DNA of 64,000 nt from an uncultured Woeseiaceae bacterium (GCA_945787845.1 CALZJH010000013.1:63196-127195); one strand, 5' to 3'. Shown: positions 8,252-19,355, numbered from the stretch's first letter. Translations and numbers: made by a program. Notes: generated by a model from the letters alone, not told the origin.

Positions 8252-8949
8252 CAGGACCCAAGGTTAACCGCTTTGAGCACGATTTGGGCAAGTTCTTCCG
8301 TGTCTGGAGCGATGATGTCCGCGCCCCATTCGCGCGGGTCGTCGTCTTCGGTGATGTACCCGTATCCCGCGGCTATTGTCGCCATGCCGGCACGCAGCCC
8401 GGCCTCGATATCGCGGGCCGCATCCCCGATGTAGATGGAACGATACGCTTCGACGCCGACGATGTCGCACGCCAACAACAAGGGGGCAGGATCGGGTTTC
8501 CGCACCGGTAAGGAATCGCCACTGACCGTGCAGGCACTCCGGTCCGACAAGCCGAGGGCTTCCAGCAGGGGGTTGGTCAGGTATTCCGGCTTGTTCGTGA
8601 CGACGCCCCAGGGACAACCGGCGTCGTCAAGCAGGGTTAGGAGTTGGTTGATACCTGCGAAAACCCGGGAGTCTTCACAGATCATCTCTTCGTAACGCTC
8701 GAGGTACTCGACGTGCAGGTCGTCGCCGATTTCGATTTCAATTTCGGGAAACCCGAGCCCGAGGAGGCCCAGGGCGCCATTGGAAACGTGCGAACGCCCA
8801 AGTTCGTAGTCGACAGCGTCTAGTCCGTGGGCGTTCTGCATGGCTTGCAGCACGGCCACCATGTCCGGCGCGGTGTCGACCAGCGTACCATCCAGGTCGA
8901 ACAGCACCGCGTTGAAATAGCCGTCGTGCATTTGCGTGAGGCTACTCAC
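8251..8949 (-). CDS. gph: HAD-family phosphoglycolate phosphatase
   Basis: 232 residues from the GTG at 8949, or 226 from the ATG at 8931; neither has a good ribosome site. HAD motifs are clear: motif [11 protein letters not shown] with the nucleophile Asp, motif II VVTNKP, Lys of motif III in VRKPDPAP, and motif [14 protein letters not shown]. It would dephosphorylate 2-phosphoglycolate arising from DNA repair or related sugar phosphates. The gene beside ubiG is a common gammaproteobacterial arrangement, so a MupP-like role (MurNAc-6-phosphate phosphatase) as in Pseudomonas is an alternative. Confidence 0.88.
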   Translation of the reverse strand: MSSLTQMHDGYFNAVLFDLDGTLVDTAPDMVAVLQAMQNAHGLDAVDYELGRSHVSNGALGLLGLGFPEIEIEIGDDLHVEYLERYEEMICEDSRVFAGINQLLTLLDDAGCPWGVVTNKPEYLTNPLLEALGLSDRSACTVSGDSLPVRKPDPAPLLLACDIVGVEAYRSIYIGDAARDIEAGLRAGMATIAAGYGYITEDDDPREWGADIIAPDTEELAQIVLKAVNLGS

Positions 8950-9661
8950 CCTCGGGTCGCTGGAAATACATCAGGTAGTTGACGTCGAGGTTTGGCCCCA
9001 GCGAATACTCTTTGGTCACCGGGTTGTAGTGCATACCGATGCTCGAGCGCAGTTCGAGGCCTGCCTCCCGCGCCCACGCCTCGAGTTCAGACGGGCGAAT
9101 GAATTTCTCGTACTCATGGGTCCCGCGGGGCAGCAACCTCAGGACGTATTCCGCACCGACGATCGCAAACAGGAACGACTTCGGATTGCGGTTGATCGTC
9201 GAGAAGAAGATATGCCCGCCAGGCTTCACGAGTTCGGCGCAGGACCGCACCACCTGGGACGGGTCCGGAACATGTTCGAGCATTTCAAGGCACGTGACTA
9301 CGTCGTACTCGCCGGGTTCCACAGCGGCAAGGGCTTCCGCCGTGGACTCACGGTAGTCGACTTCGATCCCGGACTCATGCTGGTGCAGGCGAGCGACCGC
9401 AAGCGGGCCCTCGGCCATGTCGATGCCGGTAACCGCTGCATTGGCCGCGGACATCGATTCAGCGAGGATGCCGCCACCGCAGCCGATATCGACCGCCTTG
9501 CAGCCGGCGAGTTTCGCGTGCTGGCGAATCCAGTCCAGCCGCAGCGGGTTGATCTCGTGCAGCGCGCGGAATTCGCCTTCGGTGTCCCACCAGCGCGACG
9601 CCAGTGCATTGAATTTCGCCAGCTCGCCCAGGTCGACGTTGTCTGTTGTTGTCGTCGTCAT
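8942..9661 (-). CDS. ubiG: Ubiquinone O-methyltransferase UbiG
   Basis: 239 residues from the ATG at 9661, which has a GGAAA site; an in-frame start at 9709 would add 16 unconserved residues. Family signatures: [29 protein letters not shown] at the N-terminus, the SAM-binding loop [12 protein letters not shown], and [13 protein letters not shown]. UbiG performs both O-methylations of the ubiquinone ring on the inner membrane surface. The C-terminus ([14 protein letters not shown]) matches the family end. Sits between mtaD and gph. Confidence 0.95.
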   Translation of the reverse strand: MTTTTTDNVDLGELAKFNALASRWWDTEGEFRALHEINPLRLDWIRQHAKLAGCKAVDIGCGGGILAESMSAANAAVTGIDMAEGPLAVARLHQHESGIEVDYRESTAEALAAVEPGEYDVVTCLEMLEHVPDPSQVVRSCAELVKPGGHIFFSTINRNPKSFLFAIVGAEYVLRLLPRGTHEYEKFIRPSELEAWAREAGLELRSSIGMHYNPVTKEYSLGPNLDVNYLMYFQRPEGE

Positions 9662-9669
9662 CGAGTTTC

Positions 9670-11001
9670 CTATTGTATTTCGCCGGTATCTGCGATGCGA
9701 TCCCGCCATTCGTTAACCCGCAGCATCAACGCATCCGTATCGATGCCCGTCAGGCGGCCGGAGTCCAATTGATGCCGGCCGGCGATCCAGACATCCGAGA
9801 CCTGGTCCGCCCGTGCCGCGTACACGAGCTGCGAGACAACATCATAGACTGGCTGCGTATTGAGTGCCCGGAGGTCAACGCATGCCAGATCGGCCCATTT
9901 TCCGGCTTTAATCGAACCCGTCGAGTGCTCGATGCCCAGGGCGCAGGCGCCGGCAAGCGTGGCCATGTGCAACGCATCGCTTGCGCCCAGGGTGGCCGCA
10001 TCGTTGGCACTGACCTTGGCCAGCAGGGCGGCGGTCCGCATTTCCGAGAACATGTCCAGCCTGTTGTTGCTGGCCGCCCCATCGGTACCCAGTGCGACGT
10101 TCAGGCCCGCACTGCGATACTGTGCAATGGGTGCGATGCCACTGGCCAGCTTGAGATTGGAATTTGGGCAGTGGGCAATGCTCACCCCGGCCTCGGCGAA
10201 ACGGGCGAGTTCGTCATCGTTCATGTGCACGGCATGGACGGCCAGCAGCGATCGATTGACGAGTCCCGCGTCCACCAGGCGCTCATACGGGCGCTTGCCT
10301 GTATCGCGTAACGAGATCTCGACCTCCGTGGCGGTCTCGTGCAGGTGAATCTGCACCCGCACGTCCAGCTGGTCGGCCAGCACACGCAGGGCGGAAAACG
10401 ATTCGTCTGAGAGCGCAAATGTCGAATGCGGTGCGAACGCCGTCGTGACCAGCGGGTGATCGGCATACGGATCATGGACAAGATCGGCGGCCTTTTGCAG
10501 GTACTCCTGGGCATTTCGCGCCCAGCCGGTCGCGAAGTCGACCACGGGCGTGGCGACCACGGCGCGCATCGAGCGGTCTACGGCGGCCTCAGCGACGATT
10601 TCAGGGTAGAAGTACTGGTCACTGAAGCAGGTGATGCCCCCTCGAATCATTTCTGCAATAGCGAGTTCTGTGCCGTCACGCACCATCTCGGCGCTTACCC
10701 AGCGCCGTTCGGCAGGCCAGATGCCTTCGTGCAGCCAGGCTTCGAGGGGCATGTCGTCCGCCAGCCCCCGAAACAGGGTCATCGCGGCGTGGGTATGCGC
10801 ATTGACCAGGCCAGGGATTACGGCGTGTCCGGGTCGTTCGACGGTCACCGTTGGCTGGAACTGCTCGTGCGCCTCCTCGAGCGGCAGAATGGCCGCAATC
10901 CGGCCGTCCGCAATGGCAATCGCGTGCTCCTCGAGGACCACGCCGGCGGGCTCGACCGGGATACACCAGCGAGGCGCAATCAGGGTGTCACAATGTTGCA
11001 T
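9670..11001 (-). CDS. mtaD: 5-methylthioadenosine/S-adenosylhomocysteine deaminase (amidohydrolase)
   Basis: 443 residues, TRZ/ATZ branch of the amidohydrolase superfamily. Metal ligands are visible in order: HTH in [11 protein letters not shown], His in [10 protein letters not shown], His in LAVHAVHM, and Asp in [11 protein letters not shown]. The enzyme would deaminate methylthioadenosine or adenosylhomocysteine, salvaging the by-products of SAM-dependent steps such as UbiG next door. Only 8 bp separate it from ubiG. A -10-like TATACT (11016-11011) lies 9 bp before the ATG and no Shine-Dalgarno is seen, so the mRNA may be nearly leaderless. Confidence 0.9.
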   Translation of the reverse strand: MQHCDTLIAPRWCIPVEPAGVVLEEHAIAIADGRIAAILPLEEAHEQFQPTVTVERPGHAVIPGLVNAHTHAAMTLFRGLADDMPLEAWLHEGIWPAERRWVSAEMVRDGTELAIAEMIRGGITCFSDQYFYPEIVAEAAVDRSMRAVVATPVVDFATGWARNAQEYLQKAADLVHDPYADHPLVTTAFAPHSTFALSDESFSALRVLADQLDVRVQIHLHETATEVEISLRDTGKRPYERLVDAGLVNRSLLAVHAVHMNDDELARFAEAGVSIAHCPNSNLKLASGIAPIAQYRSAGLNVALGTDGAASNNRLDMFSEMRTAALLAKVSANDAATLGASDALHMATLAGACALGIEHSTGSIKAGKWADLACVDLRALNTQPVYDVVSQLVYAARADQVSDVWIAGRHQLDSGRLTGIDTDALMLRVNEWRDRIADTGEIQ

Positions 11002-11210
11002 AGACGCCGCAGTATACGCGTCGCAGAGGGCAGCGCCAGCGCTGCGTTTCAGGTCATTTTCCGGGCTTCAAAAACTGCTGTTTCGGGCCGGTCTGTGGTA
11101 TTATTTGAGTCCAGTTAAGTCGCTCGAAATCCGACAGTTTTAGCCTTTGGATTCCGCCTCATTGAGAGCGGGGCCGATCTCGGGTTTTGGGAAAATAAAA
11201 TTGAGGTTGT

Positions 11211-13751
11211 ATGTCTGAAGTTGCCCAGGAATTGCTGTCCGTAAGCCTCGAAGAGGAGATGCAGCAGTCCTATCTTGACTACGCGATGAGCGTTATTGTC
11301 GGCCGCGCCCTGCCAGATGTCCGAGACGGCCTGAAACCCGTCCATCGACGTGTTCTGCACGCCATGCGTGAGCTGGGCAATGACTTCAACAAGCCCTACA
11401 AGAAATCGGCCCGCGTCGTCGGTGACGTTATCGGTAAATACCATCCGCACGGTGATTCGGCCGTTTACGACACGATCGTGCGCATGGCCCAGCCGTTTTC
11501 GATGCGCTATATGCTCGTGGACGGGCAGGGTAACTTCGGTTCGGTGGATGGCGACTCGCCGGCTGCCATGCGTTACACCGAAGTCCGCATGGCGAAAGTG
11601 GCCCACGAGCTGCTGGCCGATATCGACAAGGAGACCGTCGATTTCGTCGAGAACTACGACGGCTCGGAGTCCGAGCCGTCCGTCATGCCGACACGTATTC
11701 CGAACCTTCTGGTCAACGGTTCGTCCGGCATTGCCGTGGGCATGGCGACAAACATCCCGCCGCACAACCTCAATGAAGTCATCAGTGCATCCCTGGCCCT
11801 GATCGAGAACCCGGCGATAGACGTGCCCGTCCTCATGGAGCACATACCGGGGCCCGATTTCCCGACCGCAGGGATCATCAACGGTGCACAGGGGATCTAC
11901 TCGGCCTATCGCACCGGGCGTGGCCGCGTCCATATACGGGCGCGGACGGAGATCGAAACGATCAATAAACGCGGCAAGGAGGCGATTATCGTCACCGAGC
12001 TGCCATACCAGGTCAACAAGGCCCGGCTGATCGAGAAAATCGCCGATCTCGTGCGCGAGAAGCGCATTGAGGGCATCAGCGAGCTGCGCGACGAGTCCGA
12101 CAAGGACGGCATGCGCATTGTGATCGAACTCAAGCAGGGTGAGGTCAGTGACGTTGTCCTGAACAACCTCTACAAACAGACGCCGATGCAGAGTGTCTTC
12201 GGCATCAACATGGTGGCGTTGCACGAGGGGCAGCCCAAGCTGCTTAACCTGAAACAGGTTCTCGAGGCGTTCCTGGTTCACCGCCGCGAGGTCGTGACCC
12301 GCCGGACCATCTTCGAGCTGCGCAAGGCGCGGGACCGCGCTCATGTCCTGGAAGGGCAGACCGTGGCGCTGGCGAACATCGACGAAGTGATTGCGCTCAT
12401 CAAGGCTTCGGCATCGCCCGCGGAGGCCAAAACGGGCCTGATGGAGCGCAGTTGGCAGCCCGGAGAAGTCACGGGCATGCTGGAGCGCGCGGGCGACACG
12501 GACACACGTCCGGACGGGCTCGAGCTCAATTGCGGTCTCATCGACGGCAAGTACCGCCTCTCTGCAGTCCAGGCGCAGGCAATCCTGGATCTGCGGCTGC
12601 ATCGCCTGACGGGTCTCGAGCAAGATAAAATAATCAAAGAATACAAAGAGATATTGGGGAAAATTAAAGAACTTTCCGATATCTTGGCGGACCCGGACCT
12701 GCTTCTCGAGGTGATTCGCGGCGAGTTGGCCGAGGTGCGGGACGCCTTCGGTGACGAGCGTCGTACCGAGATCGTGCAGGATCACTCCGACCTCAGCGTC
12801 GAGGACCTCATCCCGCAGGAAGAAGTTGTCGTCACGCTGTCGCATGGCGGCTACGCGAAAGCGCAGCCCATTGACGTCTACCAGGCGCAGAAACGCGGCG
12901 GTCGCGGTCGCTCGGCGACCAAGGTCAAGGACGAGGACTTTATTGACAACCTGTTCGTGGCCAATACCCACGACACGATCCTGTGCTTCTCGAGTCGCGG
13001 CAAGATGTACTGGCTCAAGGTCTACCAGGTGCCGCAGGCCAGCCGCGGGTCGCGAGGGAAGCCCATTGTAAATCTTCTGCCGCTTGAGGCCGGTGAACGG
13101 ATCAACGCAGTACGTCCAATTAAAGAGTACGCGGATGGCCATTTCGTATTCATGGCGACCTCGGCCGGCACGGTCAAAAAGACACCGTTGAGTCAATTCT
13201 CGCGCCCCCGTGCAAATGGCATCATCGCGATTGATCTGCGAGGCGATGACAAGCTGGTGGATGTTTCGATCACCGATGGCAATGCCGAGATTCTGCTTGT
13301 CGGCAGCCACGGTAAGGCGATTCGCTTCGCCGAGTCGGATGTCCGGCCGATGGGCCGCGGGGCGGCCGGCGTCCGGGGCATCAAGCTGCCGGAGGGTCAC
13401 GAGGTCATTGGGCTGAGCATCGTCGACGAAGGGCTTATCCTGACGGCTACGGAGAATGGCTACGGTAAACGAACGCCGGTTGATGAGTTCCCCGTTCAGG
13501 GCCGCGGCGGGCAGGGCGTTATCGCGATCCAGACGACAGATCGAAACGGCAATACTGTCGGCGCGGTCAGGGTTGCCGACGATGATGAGATCATGCTGAT
13601 CAGCTCGAATGGGACACTCGTACGGACCGGCGTCAGCGATATTTCCGTGATGGGCCGCAATACCCAGGGTGTGCGGCTGATTCGTGTTGGGAGCGGGCAG
13701 CGGCTTGTGGGGTTAGCACGTATTGAGTCAATCGAAGAAGAGAACGAATAA
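11211..13751 (+). CDS. gyrA: DNA gyrase subunit A
   Basis: 846 residues. The breakage-reunion domain has the catalytic Tyr in AAMRYTEVR. The quinolone-determining region reads [12 protein letters not shown], with Ser and Asp at the classical resistance positions, so the wild-type sensitive residues are present. The C-terminal beta-pinwheel carries the GyrA box as QKRGGRGRS (the wrap motif) and repeated blades such as [12 protein letters not shown]. With GyrB it introduces negative supercoils. A GAGG ribosome site lies 5 bp before the ATG. The gene precedes serC in a standard order. Confidence 0.98.
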   Translation: MSEVAQELLSVSLEEEMQQSYLDYAMSVIVGRALPDVRDGLKPVHRRVLHAMRELGNDFNKPYKKSARVVGDVIGKYHPHGDSAVYDTIVRMAQPFSMRYMLVDGQGNFGSVDGDSPAAMRYTEVRMAKVAHELLADIDKETVDFVENYDGSESEPSVMPTRIPNLLVNGSSGIAVGMATNIPPHNLNEVISASLALIENPAIDVPVLMEHIPGPDFPTAGIINGAQGIYSAYRTGRGRVHIRARTEIETINKRGKEAIIVTELPYQVNKARLIEKIADLVREKRIEGISELRDESDKDGMRIVIELKQGEVSDVVLNNLYKQTPMQSVFGINMVALHEGQPKLLNLKQVLEAFLVHRREVVTRRTIFELRKARDRAHVLEGQTVALANIDEVIALIKASASPAEAKTGLMERSWQPGEVTGMLERAGDTDTRPDGLELNCGLIDGKYRLSAVQAQAILDLRLHRLTGLEQDKIIKEYKEILGKIKELSDILADPDLLLEVIRGELAEVRDAFGDERRTEIVQDHSDLSVEDLIPQEEVVVTLSHGGYAKAQPIDVYQAQKRGGRGRSATKVKDEDFIDNLFVANTHDTILCFSSRGKMYWLKVYQVPQASRGSRGKPIVNLLPLEAGERINAVRPIKEYADGHFVFMATSAGTVKKTPLSQFSRPRANGIIAIDLRGDDKLVDVSITDGNAEILLVGSHGKAIRFAESDVRPMGRGAAGVRGIKLPEGHEVIGLSIVDEGLILTATENGYGKRTPVDEFPVQGRGGQGVIAIQTTDRNGNTVGAVRVADDDEIMLISSNGTLVRTGVSDISVMGRNTQGVRLIRVGSGQRLVGLARIESIEEENE

Positions 13752-13847
13752 TTACGATCGTAAGTAATGCAATCTGCTCATGAAATCGTAACAATACGCG
13801 CCGTATAGTCATCCTCCTACTCGCACTCACCCAGGAAACACAGCGTC

Positions 13848-14927
13848 ATGTCACGCGTCTACAATTTCAGTGCCGGCCCAGCCGCACTGCCTCTGGAAGT
13901 ACTCGAAACCATTAAAGACGACCTGCCGGACTGGCTCGGTTCCGGCATGTCGGTCATGGAAGTCAGCCATCGCGGCAAGGACTTCGTGGAGCTGGCTGCC
14001 CGCGCGGAAGCGACGCTCCGCGCGCTGCTGCAGGTTCCCGACGATTACAGCGTACTGTTTCCGCAGGGCGGGGCGACGCTGCAGATGTCCATGGCACCAC
14101 TGAATCTCACTGCGCCCGGCGACACGGCGGACTACGTCGTGACAGGAAGTTGGGGCAAAAAAGCGGCCGGCGAAGCGCAGAAATTCTGCACTATGAATAT
14201 CGCCGCAGATGCTTCGGACAAGAAATTCACGTATATCCCGGATGAGGCGTCCTGGCAGCGATCTGACAGTGCTGCGTATCTGCACTACACGCCCAATGAG
14301 ACGATCGCGGGCGTGGAATTCCACTTCGTTCCCGGCGGCGACGTACCGCTCGTCGCGGATATGTCCAGCAACATCCTCTCGCGGCCGATCGATGTCAGCA
14401 AATTCGGCGTGATTTACGCGGGTGCGCAGAAGAACATCGGGCCGGCGGGGATCACGCTGGTCATCGTGCGCAACGATCTGCTCGATCGAGTGCGTCCGAA
14501 CAACCCCCACCTTATGACCTGGAAGGCCTACGCCGACTCTGACTCCATGACGAACACGCCACCGACGTTCGCATGGTATGTCGCCGACCTCGTGTTCCAG
14601 TGGCTCAATGGCAGGGGTGGTGTAGAGGCGATGGGCGCGATAAACGAGCGTAAGTCGAGCAAACTTTACGCTGCCATTGATGCATCGGACTTTTACTCGA
14701 ATCCTGTTGCCATCGACTGTCGCTCGCGCATGAACGTGCCGTTTATTCTTGCGGATGACGCGCTGGACAAGAAGTTTCTCGAGGAGTCGGCCGCGGCCGG
14801 CCTGGCTAACCTGAAAGGCCACCGGTCGGTGGGCGGCATGCGAGCCTCAATTTACAACGCAGTAAGTGAAGACGCTGTGGACGCGCTGATTGCGTTCATG
14901 GCCGATTTCGAAAAGGCGAATGGTTGA
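13848..14927 (+). CDS. serC: Phosphoserine aminotransferase
   Basis: 359 residues. N-terminus YNFSAGPAALP is diagnostic. The PLP lysine is K195 in YAGAQKNIGPAG. SerC converts 3-phosphohydroxypyruvate to phosphoserine and also serves pyridoxine synthesis. A good AGGA ribosome site precedes the ATG, and a -10-like TATAGT lies at 13804-13809. It overlaps or abuts serA (TGATCATG), giving the unusual pairing of both serine-pathway genes ahead of pheA. Confidence 0.97.
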   Translation: MSRVYNFSAGPAALPLEVLETIKDDLPDWLGSGMSVMEVSHRGKDFVELAARAEATLRALLQVPDDYSVLFPQGGATLQMSMAPLNLTAPGDTADYVVTGSWGKKAAGEAQKFCTMNIAADASDKKFTYIPDEASWQRSDSAAYLHYTPNETIAGVEFHFVPGGDVPLVADMSSNILSRPIDVSKFGVIYAGAQKNIGPAGITLVIVRNDLLDRVRPNNPHLMTWKAYADSDSMTNTPPTFAWYVADLVFQWLNGRGGVEAMGAINERKSSKLYAAIDASDFYSNPVAIDCRSRMNVPFILADDALDKKFLEESAAAGLANLKGHRSVGGMRASIYNAVSEDAVDALIAFMADFEKANG

Positions 14928-14929
14928 TC

Positions 14930-16108
14930 ATGTACAAGATCCTGACTCTGAATAACATTGCCGTCGAAGGTCTTCGGCATCTCCCTCGTGAACGTTATGA
15001 GGCGGCCTCGGAGATTGCGCATCCGGACGCGATCCTGCTGCGCTCCCACAACATGCACGACATGGAAATTCCGGACACGGTGGCCGCGATCGGCCGGGCC
15101 GGAGCCGGCACCAACAATATTCCCTGCGACGCCATGGCCGCTCGTGGCGTACCGGTGTTCAACGCACCCGGTGCAAACGCCAATGCGGTCAAGGAACTCG
15201 TCATCGGTGGCCTGTTGCTGGGCGCACGCAATCTTGCCAGTGCCAGTGAGTACGTAAAGACGCTGGACAAGACCGGTGATGAGCTGAAGAAGGCGGTGGA
15301 AGACGGTAAGAAGCAGTTCGTCGGTTTTGAATTGCCAGGCAAGACGCTCGGCGTTATCGGTCTCGGCGCTATCGGCGTGGAGGTTGCAAACGCCGCGCTG
15401 GACCTCGGCATGAAGGTCGTCGGTTTTGACCCGGCAATTACGGTTCGCAATGCCTGGCAGTTGTCGTCCGGCGTTGAAATGGAAGAGACGCTCGATCAGC
15501 TGTTCCAGCACGCCGATTTCGTCACCTGCCATGTACCCCTGATTGATGCGACCCGCGGTATGGTCAACAGGGACCGCCTGGCGCTCATGAATGAGGGCAG
15601 TGTCCTGATCAACTTCGCTCGCGGCGGGGTGGTTGACGATGCGGCCGCGATGGCGGCGCTTGATAGCGGCAAGCTGCATGCGTTCGTCACGGATTTCCCG
15701 ACACCTGAGCTCATTGCGCATCCAAAGGTCACCGCGTTGCCCCATCTGGGCGCGTCGACCGGAGAAGCCGAGGCAAACTGTGCAGTTATGGTCGCGGAGA
15801 ACGTCAAGGACTACCTCGAAAACGGCAACATCCGCCATTCGGTCAATTTCCCGGAGGCGCGTCTGCCGCGCCTTGACGCCTGGCGCATAACTGTCGCCAA
15901 CGCCAACGTGCCGAATATGGTCGGCCAGATTTCGACCTGTATCGCGAACGCCGGCCTGAATATCGAAGACCTCCTCAACAAGTCGATTGGCGATTTCGCG
16001 TACACCATCGTGGATGTCAACGGAGAACCGACAGACGCATTGCTGGACGAACTCAGGTCGATTGAGGGCGTGCTGACGTTGCGAAATCTCGGCAAGCCTG
16101 TAACCTGA
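14930..16108 (+). CDS. serA: D-3-phosphoglycerate dehydrogenase
   Basis: 392 residues from the ATG at 14930; a TTG at 14924 overlaps the serC stop and is less likely. The NAD-binding loop is GVIGLGAIGVEVANAA; the catalytic Arg lies in INFARGGVVDD, Glu in the following helix region, and His in LPHLGASTGEAE. Residues ~315-392 form a C-terminal ACT domain (NMVGQISTCIANAGLNIEDLLN), the serine-sensing module. Shorter than the 410-residue enterobacterial form. It makes phosphohydroxypyruvate, the substrate of the adjacent SerC. Confidence 0.95.
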   Translation: MYKILTLNNIAVEGLRHLPRERYEAASEIAHPDAILLRSHNMHDMEIPDTVAAIGRAGAGTNNIPCDAMAARGVPVFNAPGANANAVKELVIGGLLLGARNLASASEYVKTLDKTGDELKKAVEDGKKQFVGFELPGKTLGVIGLGAIGVEVANAALDLGMKVVGFDPAITVRNAWQLSSGVEMEETLDQLFQHADFVTCHVPLIDATRGMVNRDRLALMNEGSVLINFARGGVVDDAAAMAALDSGKLHAFVTDFPTPELIAHPKVTALPHLGASTGEAEANCAVMVAENVKDYLENGNIRHSVNFPEARLPRLDAWRITVANANVPNMVGQISTCIANAGLNIEDLLNKSIGDFAYTIVDVNGEPTDALLDELRSIEGVLTLRNLGKPVT

Positions 16109-16138
16109 GGAATCCGTTAGGGTTTTATCAGGAATTGC

Positions 16139-17251
16139 ATGGCAAGCGACGACCAGAAAACAGACCGGCTGGACCTGGAGGCCATCCGCCAGCGCATCAA
16201 CGAGATTGATGAGCGTATCCAGGGCCTGATTAATGATCGGGCCAGGATCGCGCAGGAGGTGGGTGTCGCGAAGGGCGAGCTGGCCTCGGCCGTCGACTAC
16301 TACCGGCCGGAGCGCGAGGCGGAAGTGTTGCGCAGCGTACTGGACAGGAATGACGGTCCGATGCGCGATGAAGAGATGTTGCGGCTGTTTCGCGAAATCA
16401 TGTCGGCGTGCCTGGCTCAACAGGAGCCGCTGAAGATCGGTTTTCTCGGCCCTGAGGGCACTTTCACACAGACCGCTGTGTTCAAGCATTTCGGACATTC
16501 TGTGCGCGCGCTGCCGTTCCATACGATCGATGAGGTGTTCCAGGAGGTCGAGTGCGGCGCCGCCGATTTCGGCGTTGTGCCGATCGAGAACTCCACCGAG
16601 GGCTCGGTTAACAACACGCTCGATATGTTCCTGACGTCGCCGCTGAAGATCGCGGGTGAGATCGAGCTGCGGATCGAACAGCACCTGATGGCCAGGCACA
16701 AGGGCCTCGACAAGATCGATCGTATTTGTGCGCATGAGCAATCGCTGGCCCAGTGTCGCGGCTGGATTCGCGAGAATCTCCCACACGTCGAACTGGTCGG
16801 CATGTCGAGCAATGCCGCCGGTGCGCGCCGGGCGCGCGACGAAGACGGTACGGCGGCGATCGGACCTGAGGTTGCCGCGGACGTCTACGAACTCGAGATT
16901 CTCGTCAACAACATCGAGGACAGGCCGGACAACGCCACGCGTTTCCTCGTCATTGGCCGCAACCTGCTGGCGGCGAGCGGCGAGGACAAGACGACGCTTC
17001 TTATTTCGACCAGCGACACGGCCGGTGGTGCGGGTGTCCTGCACCACCTGTTGCAGCCGCTGGCAACGCACGGCGTCAGCATGACGCGGATCGAGTCCCG
17101 TCCGTCGCGGCGCAAGAACTGGGACTATGTGTTCTTCCTGGATATCGAAGGCCATGCGGCGGAGGCGCCGGTATCAGATGCGCTGGCTGAACTGGAGCGC
17201 GACGCGTCATTGTTCAAGGTGCTTGGAGCGTATCCTAAGGCGATAGGCTGA
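16139..17251 (+). CDS. pheA: Chorismate mutase/prephenate dehydratase (P-protein)
   Basis: 370 residues. Residues ~12-95 are an AroQ chorismate mutase (LEAIRQRINEIDERIQGLINDRARIAQEVG). Residues ~98-275 are prephenate dehydratase (KIGFLGPEGTFTQTAVFKHFG, VPIENSTEGSVNNTLDMF, and the Thr in DNATRFLVIG). The C-terminal ACT domain contains the GVSMTRIESRPSRR motif for phenylalanine feedback, close to the canonical ESRP. It makes phenylpyruvate. Nine bases separate it from aroA; the tyrA and hisC genes found between pheA and aroA in Pseudomonas are absent. Confidence 0.97.
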   Translation: MASDDQKTDRLDLEAIRQRINEIDERIQGLINDRARIAQEVGVAKGELASAVDYYRPEREAEVLRSVLDRNDGPMRDEEMLRLFREIMSACLAQQEPLKIGFLGPEGTFTQTAVFKHFGHSVRALPFHTIDEVFQEVECGAADFGVVPIENSTEGSVNNTLDMFLTSPLKIAGEIELRIEQHLMARHKGLDKIDRICAHEQSLAQCRGWIRENLPHVELVGMSSNAAGARRARDEDGTAAIGPEVAADVYELEILVNNIEDRPDNATRFLVIGRNLLAASGEDKTTLLISTSDTAGGAGVLHHLLQPLATHGVSMTRIESRPSRRKNWDYVFFLDIEGHAAEAPVSDALAELERDASLFKVLGAYPKAIG

Positions 17252-17259
17252 CCGCGGGC

Positions 17260-18558
17260 ATGGATTTCAAGGTCGTACCCTCGAGCTTCAGCGATGCCAC
17301 GACGACGGTCCCGGGCGATAAGTCCATATCACACCGCGCACTGATGCTCGGCAGCATTGCCGAGGGCCGCAGCGAAGTCTCAGGATTCCTGAATGGCGCG
17401 GACTGCCTGGCGACAGCGGCTGCGATGCGAGCGATGGGCGTCAACATAGAGCAGACCGGACCCACCAGCCTGCTTATCGATGGTGTCGGGGCCCGAGGTT
17501 TACAGGCGCCTTCTCATGATCTGGATCTGGGCAATTCGGGCACTGCCATGCGCCTGATGGCCGGACTCCTGGCGGCCCAGCCTTTCAATTCCGTGCTGAC
17601 GGGCGATGCGTCCCTGACTGGTCGGCCGATGGGGCGAATTATAACGCCGTTGACCTCAATGGGCGCCGCGATCGAGAGCGACTGTGACGGTACGCCGCCT
17701 CTGCAAATCACGGGTGGCATCAGGCTTCGCGGGATTCATTACGAAATGCCGGTCGCAAGCGCGCAGGTCAAATCGGCGGTGCTGCTGGCCGGGTTGTTTG
17801 CGGACGGTGAAACGAGCGTCTTCGAGCCCGCGGTCACCCGGGACCATACCGAGCGAATGCTCCGATCCATGGGGGCTACGGTAAGCTCTTACGGGGGTAC
17901 CGTGAGCCTGGCCGGCGGCCAGCCGCTCACAGGGTGCACGATCGAGGTCCCGGGGGACCTATCCTCGGCAACCTTCATAATCCTCGGTACCTTATTGTCC
18001 CAAGAAGCTGAAATTCTTATTGAAAATGTAGGGATTAACCCGACCCGAACAGGCGTACTGAAGGTCCTGCAGAGCATGGACGCCGATATCCATCTCGAGA
18101 ATCCTCGTCAGTTCGGTGATGAACCCGTCGCGGATATTCGGGTGCGCGCCTCGACCTTGCAGGGCATCGACGTCGATCCCGAGGTCGTGTCCCTTGCCAT
18201 CGACGAGTTTCCAGCCCTGTTTGTGGCGGCCGCTGCGGCCAGGGGCGAGACCCGATTCAGCGGTCTCGAGGAGCTTCGAGTCAAGGAAAGCGACCGGATA
18301 GCCGCCATGGCGGACGGTTTACAGCGGCTCGGGATCGAGATTGAGGAGACCCCCGACGGGGCGGTGGTGCGCGGCGGTCGCTTCAGTGGCGGTGAGGTGA
18401 AAAGTTTTCATGACCATCGTGTCGCCATGTCCCTTGCTATGGCAGGTACAATAGCGGATGGGGAAGTCCTGATCCGCGGTGTCGACAACGTCAACACCTC
18501 GTTTCCGGGATTTGAAGACTGCGTGGCAAGGCTGGGTGCGGATGTTCAGGTGGCTTAA
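17260..18558 (+). CDS. aroA: 3-phosphoshikimate 1-carboxyvinyltransferase (EPSP synthase)
   Basis: 432 residues. Signatures: VPGDKSISHRALMLGSIAEG near the N-terminus (PEP/shikimate-3-phosphate Lys and Ser), LDLGNSGTAMRLM in the first domain, and RVKESDRIAAMADGL plus FHDHRVAMSLAMAG in the second. It carries out the sixth step of the shikimate pathway. The loop LGNSGTAMRLMAGLL belongs to the glyphosate-relevant region and reads like class I/II-type sequence; sensitivity cannot be judged. The stop lies 19 bp before the TTG of cmk. Confidence 0.97.
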   Translation: MDFKVVPSSFSDATTTVPGDKSISHRALMLGSIAEGRSEVSGFLNGADCLATAAAMRAMGVNIEQTGPTSLLIDGVGARGLQAPSHDLDLGNSGTAMRLMAGLLAAQPFNSVLTGDASLTGRPMGRIITPLTSMGAAIESDCDGTPPLQITGGIRLRGIHYEMPVASAQVKSAVLLAGLFADGETSVFEPAVTRDHTERMLRSMGATVSSYGGTVSLAGGQPLTGCTIEVPGDLSSATFIILGTLLSQEAEILIENVGINPTRTGVLKVLQSMDADIHLENPRQFGDEPVADIRVRASTLQGIDVDPEVVSLAIDEFPALFVAAAAARGETRFSGLEELRVKESDRIAAMADGLQRLGIEIEETPDGAVVRGGRFSGGEVKSFHDHRVAMSLAMAGTIADGEVLIRGVDNVNTSFPGFEDCVARLGADVQVA

Positions 18559-18577
18559 TAAGAACAGGGAGGCCGAA

Positions 18578-19258
18578 TTGGCGGGCCAGGACATCGTCCC
18601 GGTCATTGCGATCGACGGCCCCAGTGGCTCGGGGAAGGGGACTATCTCGCGACGCGTCGCCAGAGCGTTGGGTTACCACCTGCTGGATAGCGGTGCGCTC
18701 TATCGGCTGGTTGCCCTGGCCGCTGAGGATGCGTGCAGTTCCCTCCAGAATACGGAATGTCTTCAGGATCTCGCTCGTGGGCTCGATGTGCGTTTCGATG
18801 TAAGCGAAGACGGCGAAGAGCGGGTCTGGCTGGCCGGGCAGGATGTGACCGAACGTCTGCGCACGGAGGAGACCGGTGCCGGCGCCTCGATCGTGGCTCA
18901 GATCCCGGCGGTCCGTGAGGCGCTCCTCGACCGCCAGAAGGATTTCCGCAAGCCCCCCGGCCTGGTCGCGGACGGGCGCGACATGGGCAGCCAGGTATTC
19001 CCGGATGCAACGCTCAAGATCTACCTGACAGCCAGTGCCGAAGAGCGCGCCAAAAGGCGCTATAAGCAGTTGAAAGACAAGGGCCTGGATGTTAGCCTTG
19101 CCGCCCTTTCGCGGGACATAGAGAACCGTGACCGGCGGGATTCCGAGAGAACCTTGGCGCCGCTGAAGCCGGCCATGGATGCCAGGTTACTGGATACCAC
19201 GGGCCAGTCCATCGAGGCAGTGACGAAAACCGTCCTCGAGTGGGTCGCCGAACTCTGA
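18578..19258 (+). CDS. cmk: Cytidylate kinase
   Basis: 226 residues, the usual length. The start is taken as the TTG at 18578, which has an AGGGAGG site 5 bp upstream and leaves the expected short N-terminus before VIAIDGPSGSGKGT (P-loop). Earlier in-frame codons at 18479 and 18542 lie inside aroA. The NMP-binding and lid features LLDSGALYRLVAL, GRDMGSQVFPDA and RRDSERTLAPLKPA are all present. It phosphorylates CMP and dCMP. Immediately upstream of rpsA, the standard cmk-rpsA pair. Confidence 0.95.
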   Translation: MAGQDIVPVIAIDGPSGSGKGTISRRVARALGYHLLDSGALYRLVALAAEDACSSLQNTECLQDLARGLDVRFDVSEDGEERVWLAGQDVTERLRTEETGAGASIVAQIPAVREALLDRQKDFRKPPGLVADGRDMGSQVFPDATLKIYLTASAEERAKRRYKQLKDKGLDVSLAALSRDIENRDRRDSERTLAPLKPAMDARLLDTTGQSIEAVTKTVLEWVAEL

Positions 19259-19355
19259 TCACCACCGAAGGATTAATGGACGGGATCGAACAGGATGTTC
19301 GCTCCCTTTTTGTAATGACCGTCAGTTACAGGACGTAACACGACGTAAATTGGGC

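Noticed and set aside
11115..13400. 761-codon open frame antisense to gyrA
   Set aside because: It mirrors a full gyrA; its product has no recognisable motif and arises from GC-rich codon use.
14852..17155. 767-codon open frame antisense to serA and pheA
   Set aside because: Both sense genes have complete family motifs; the antisense product has none.
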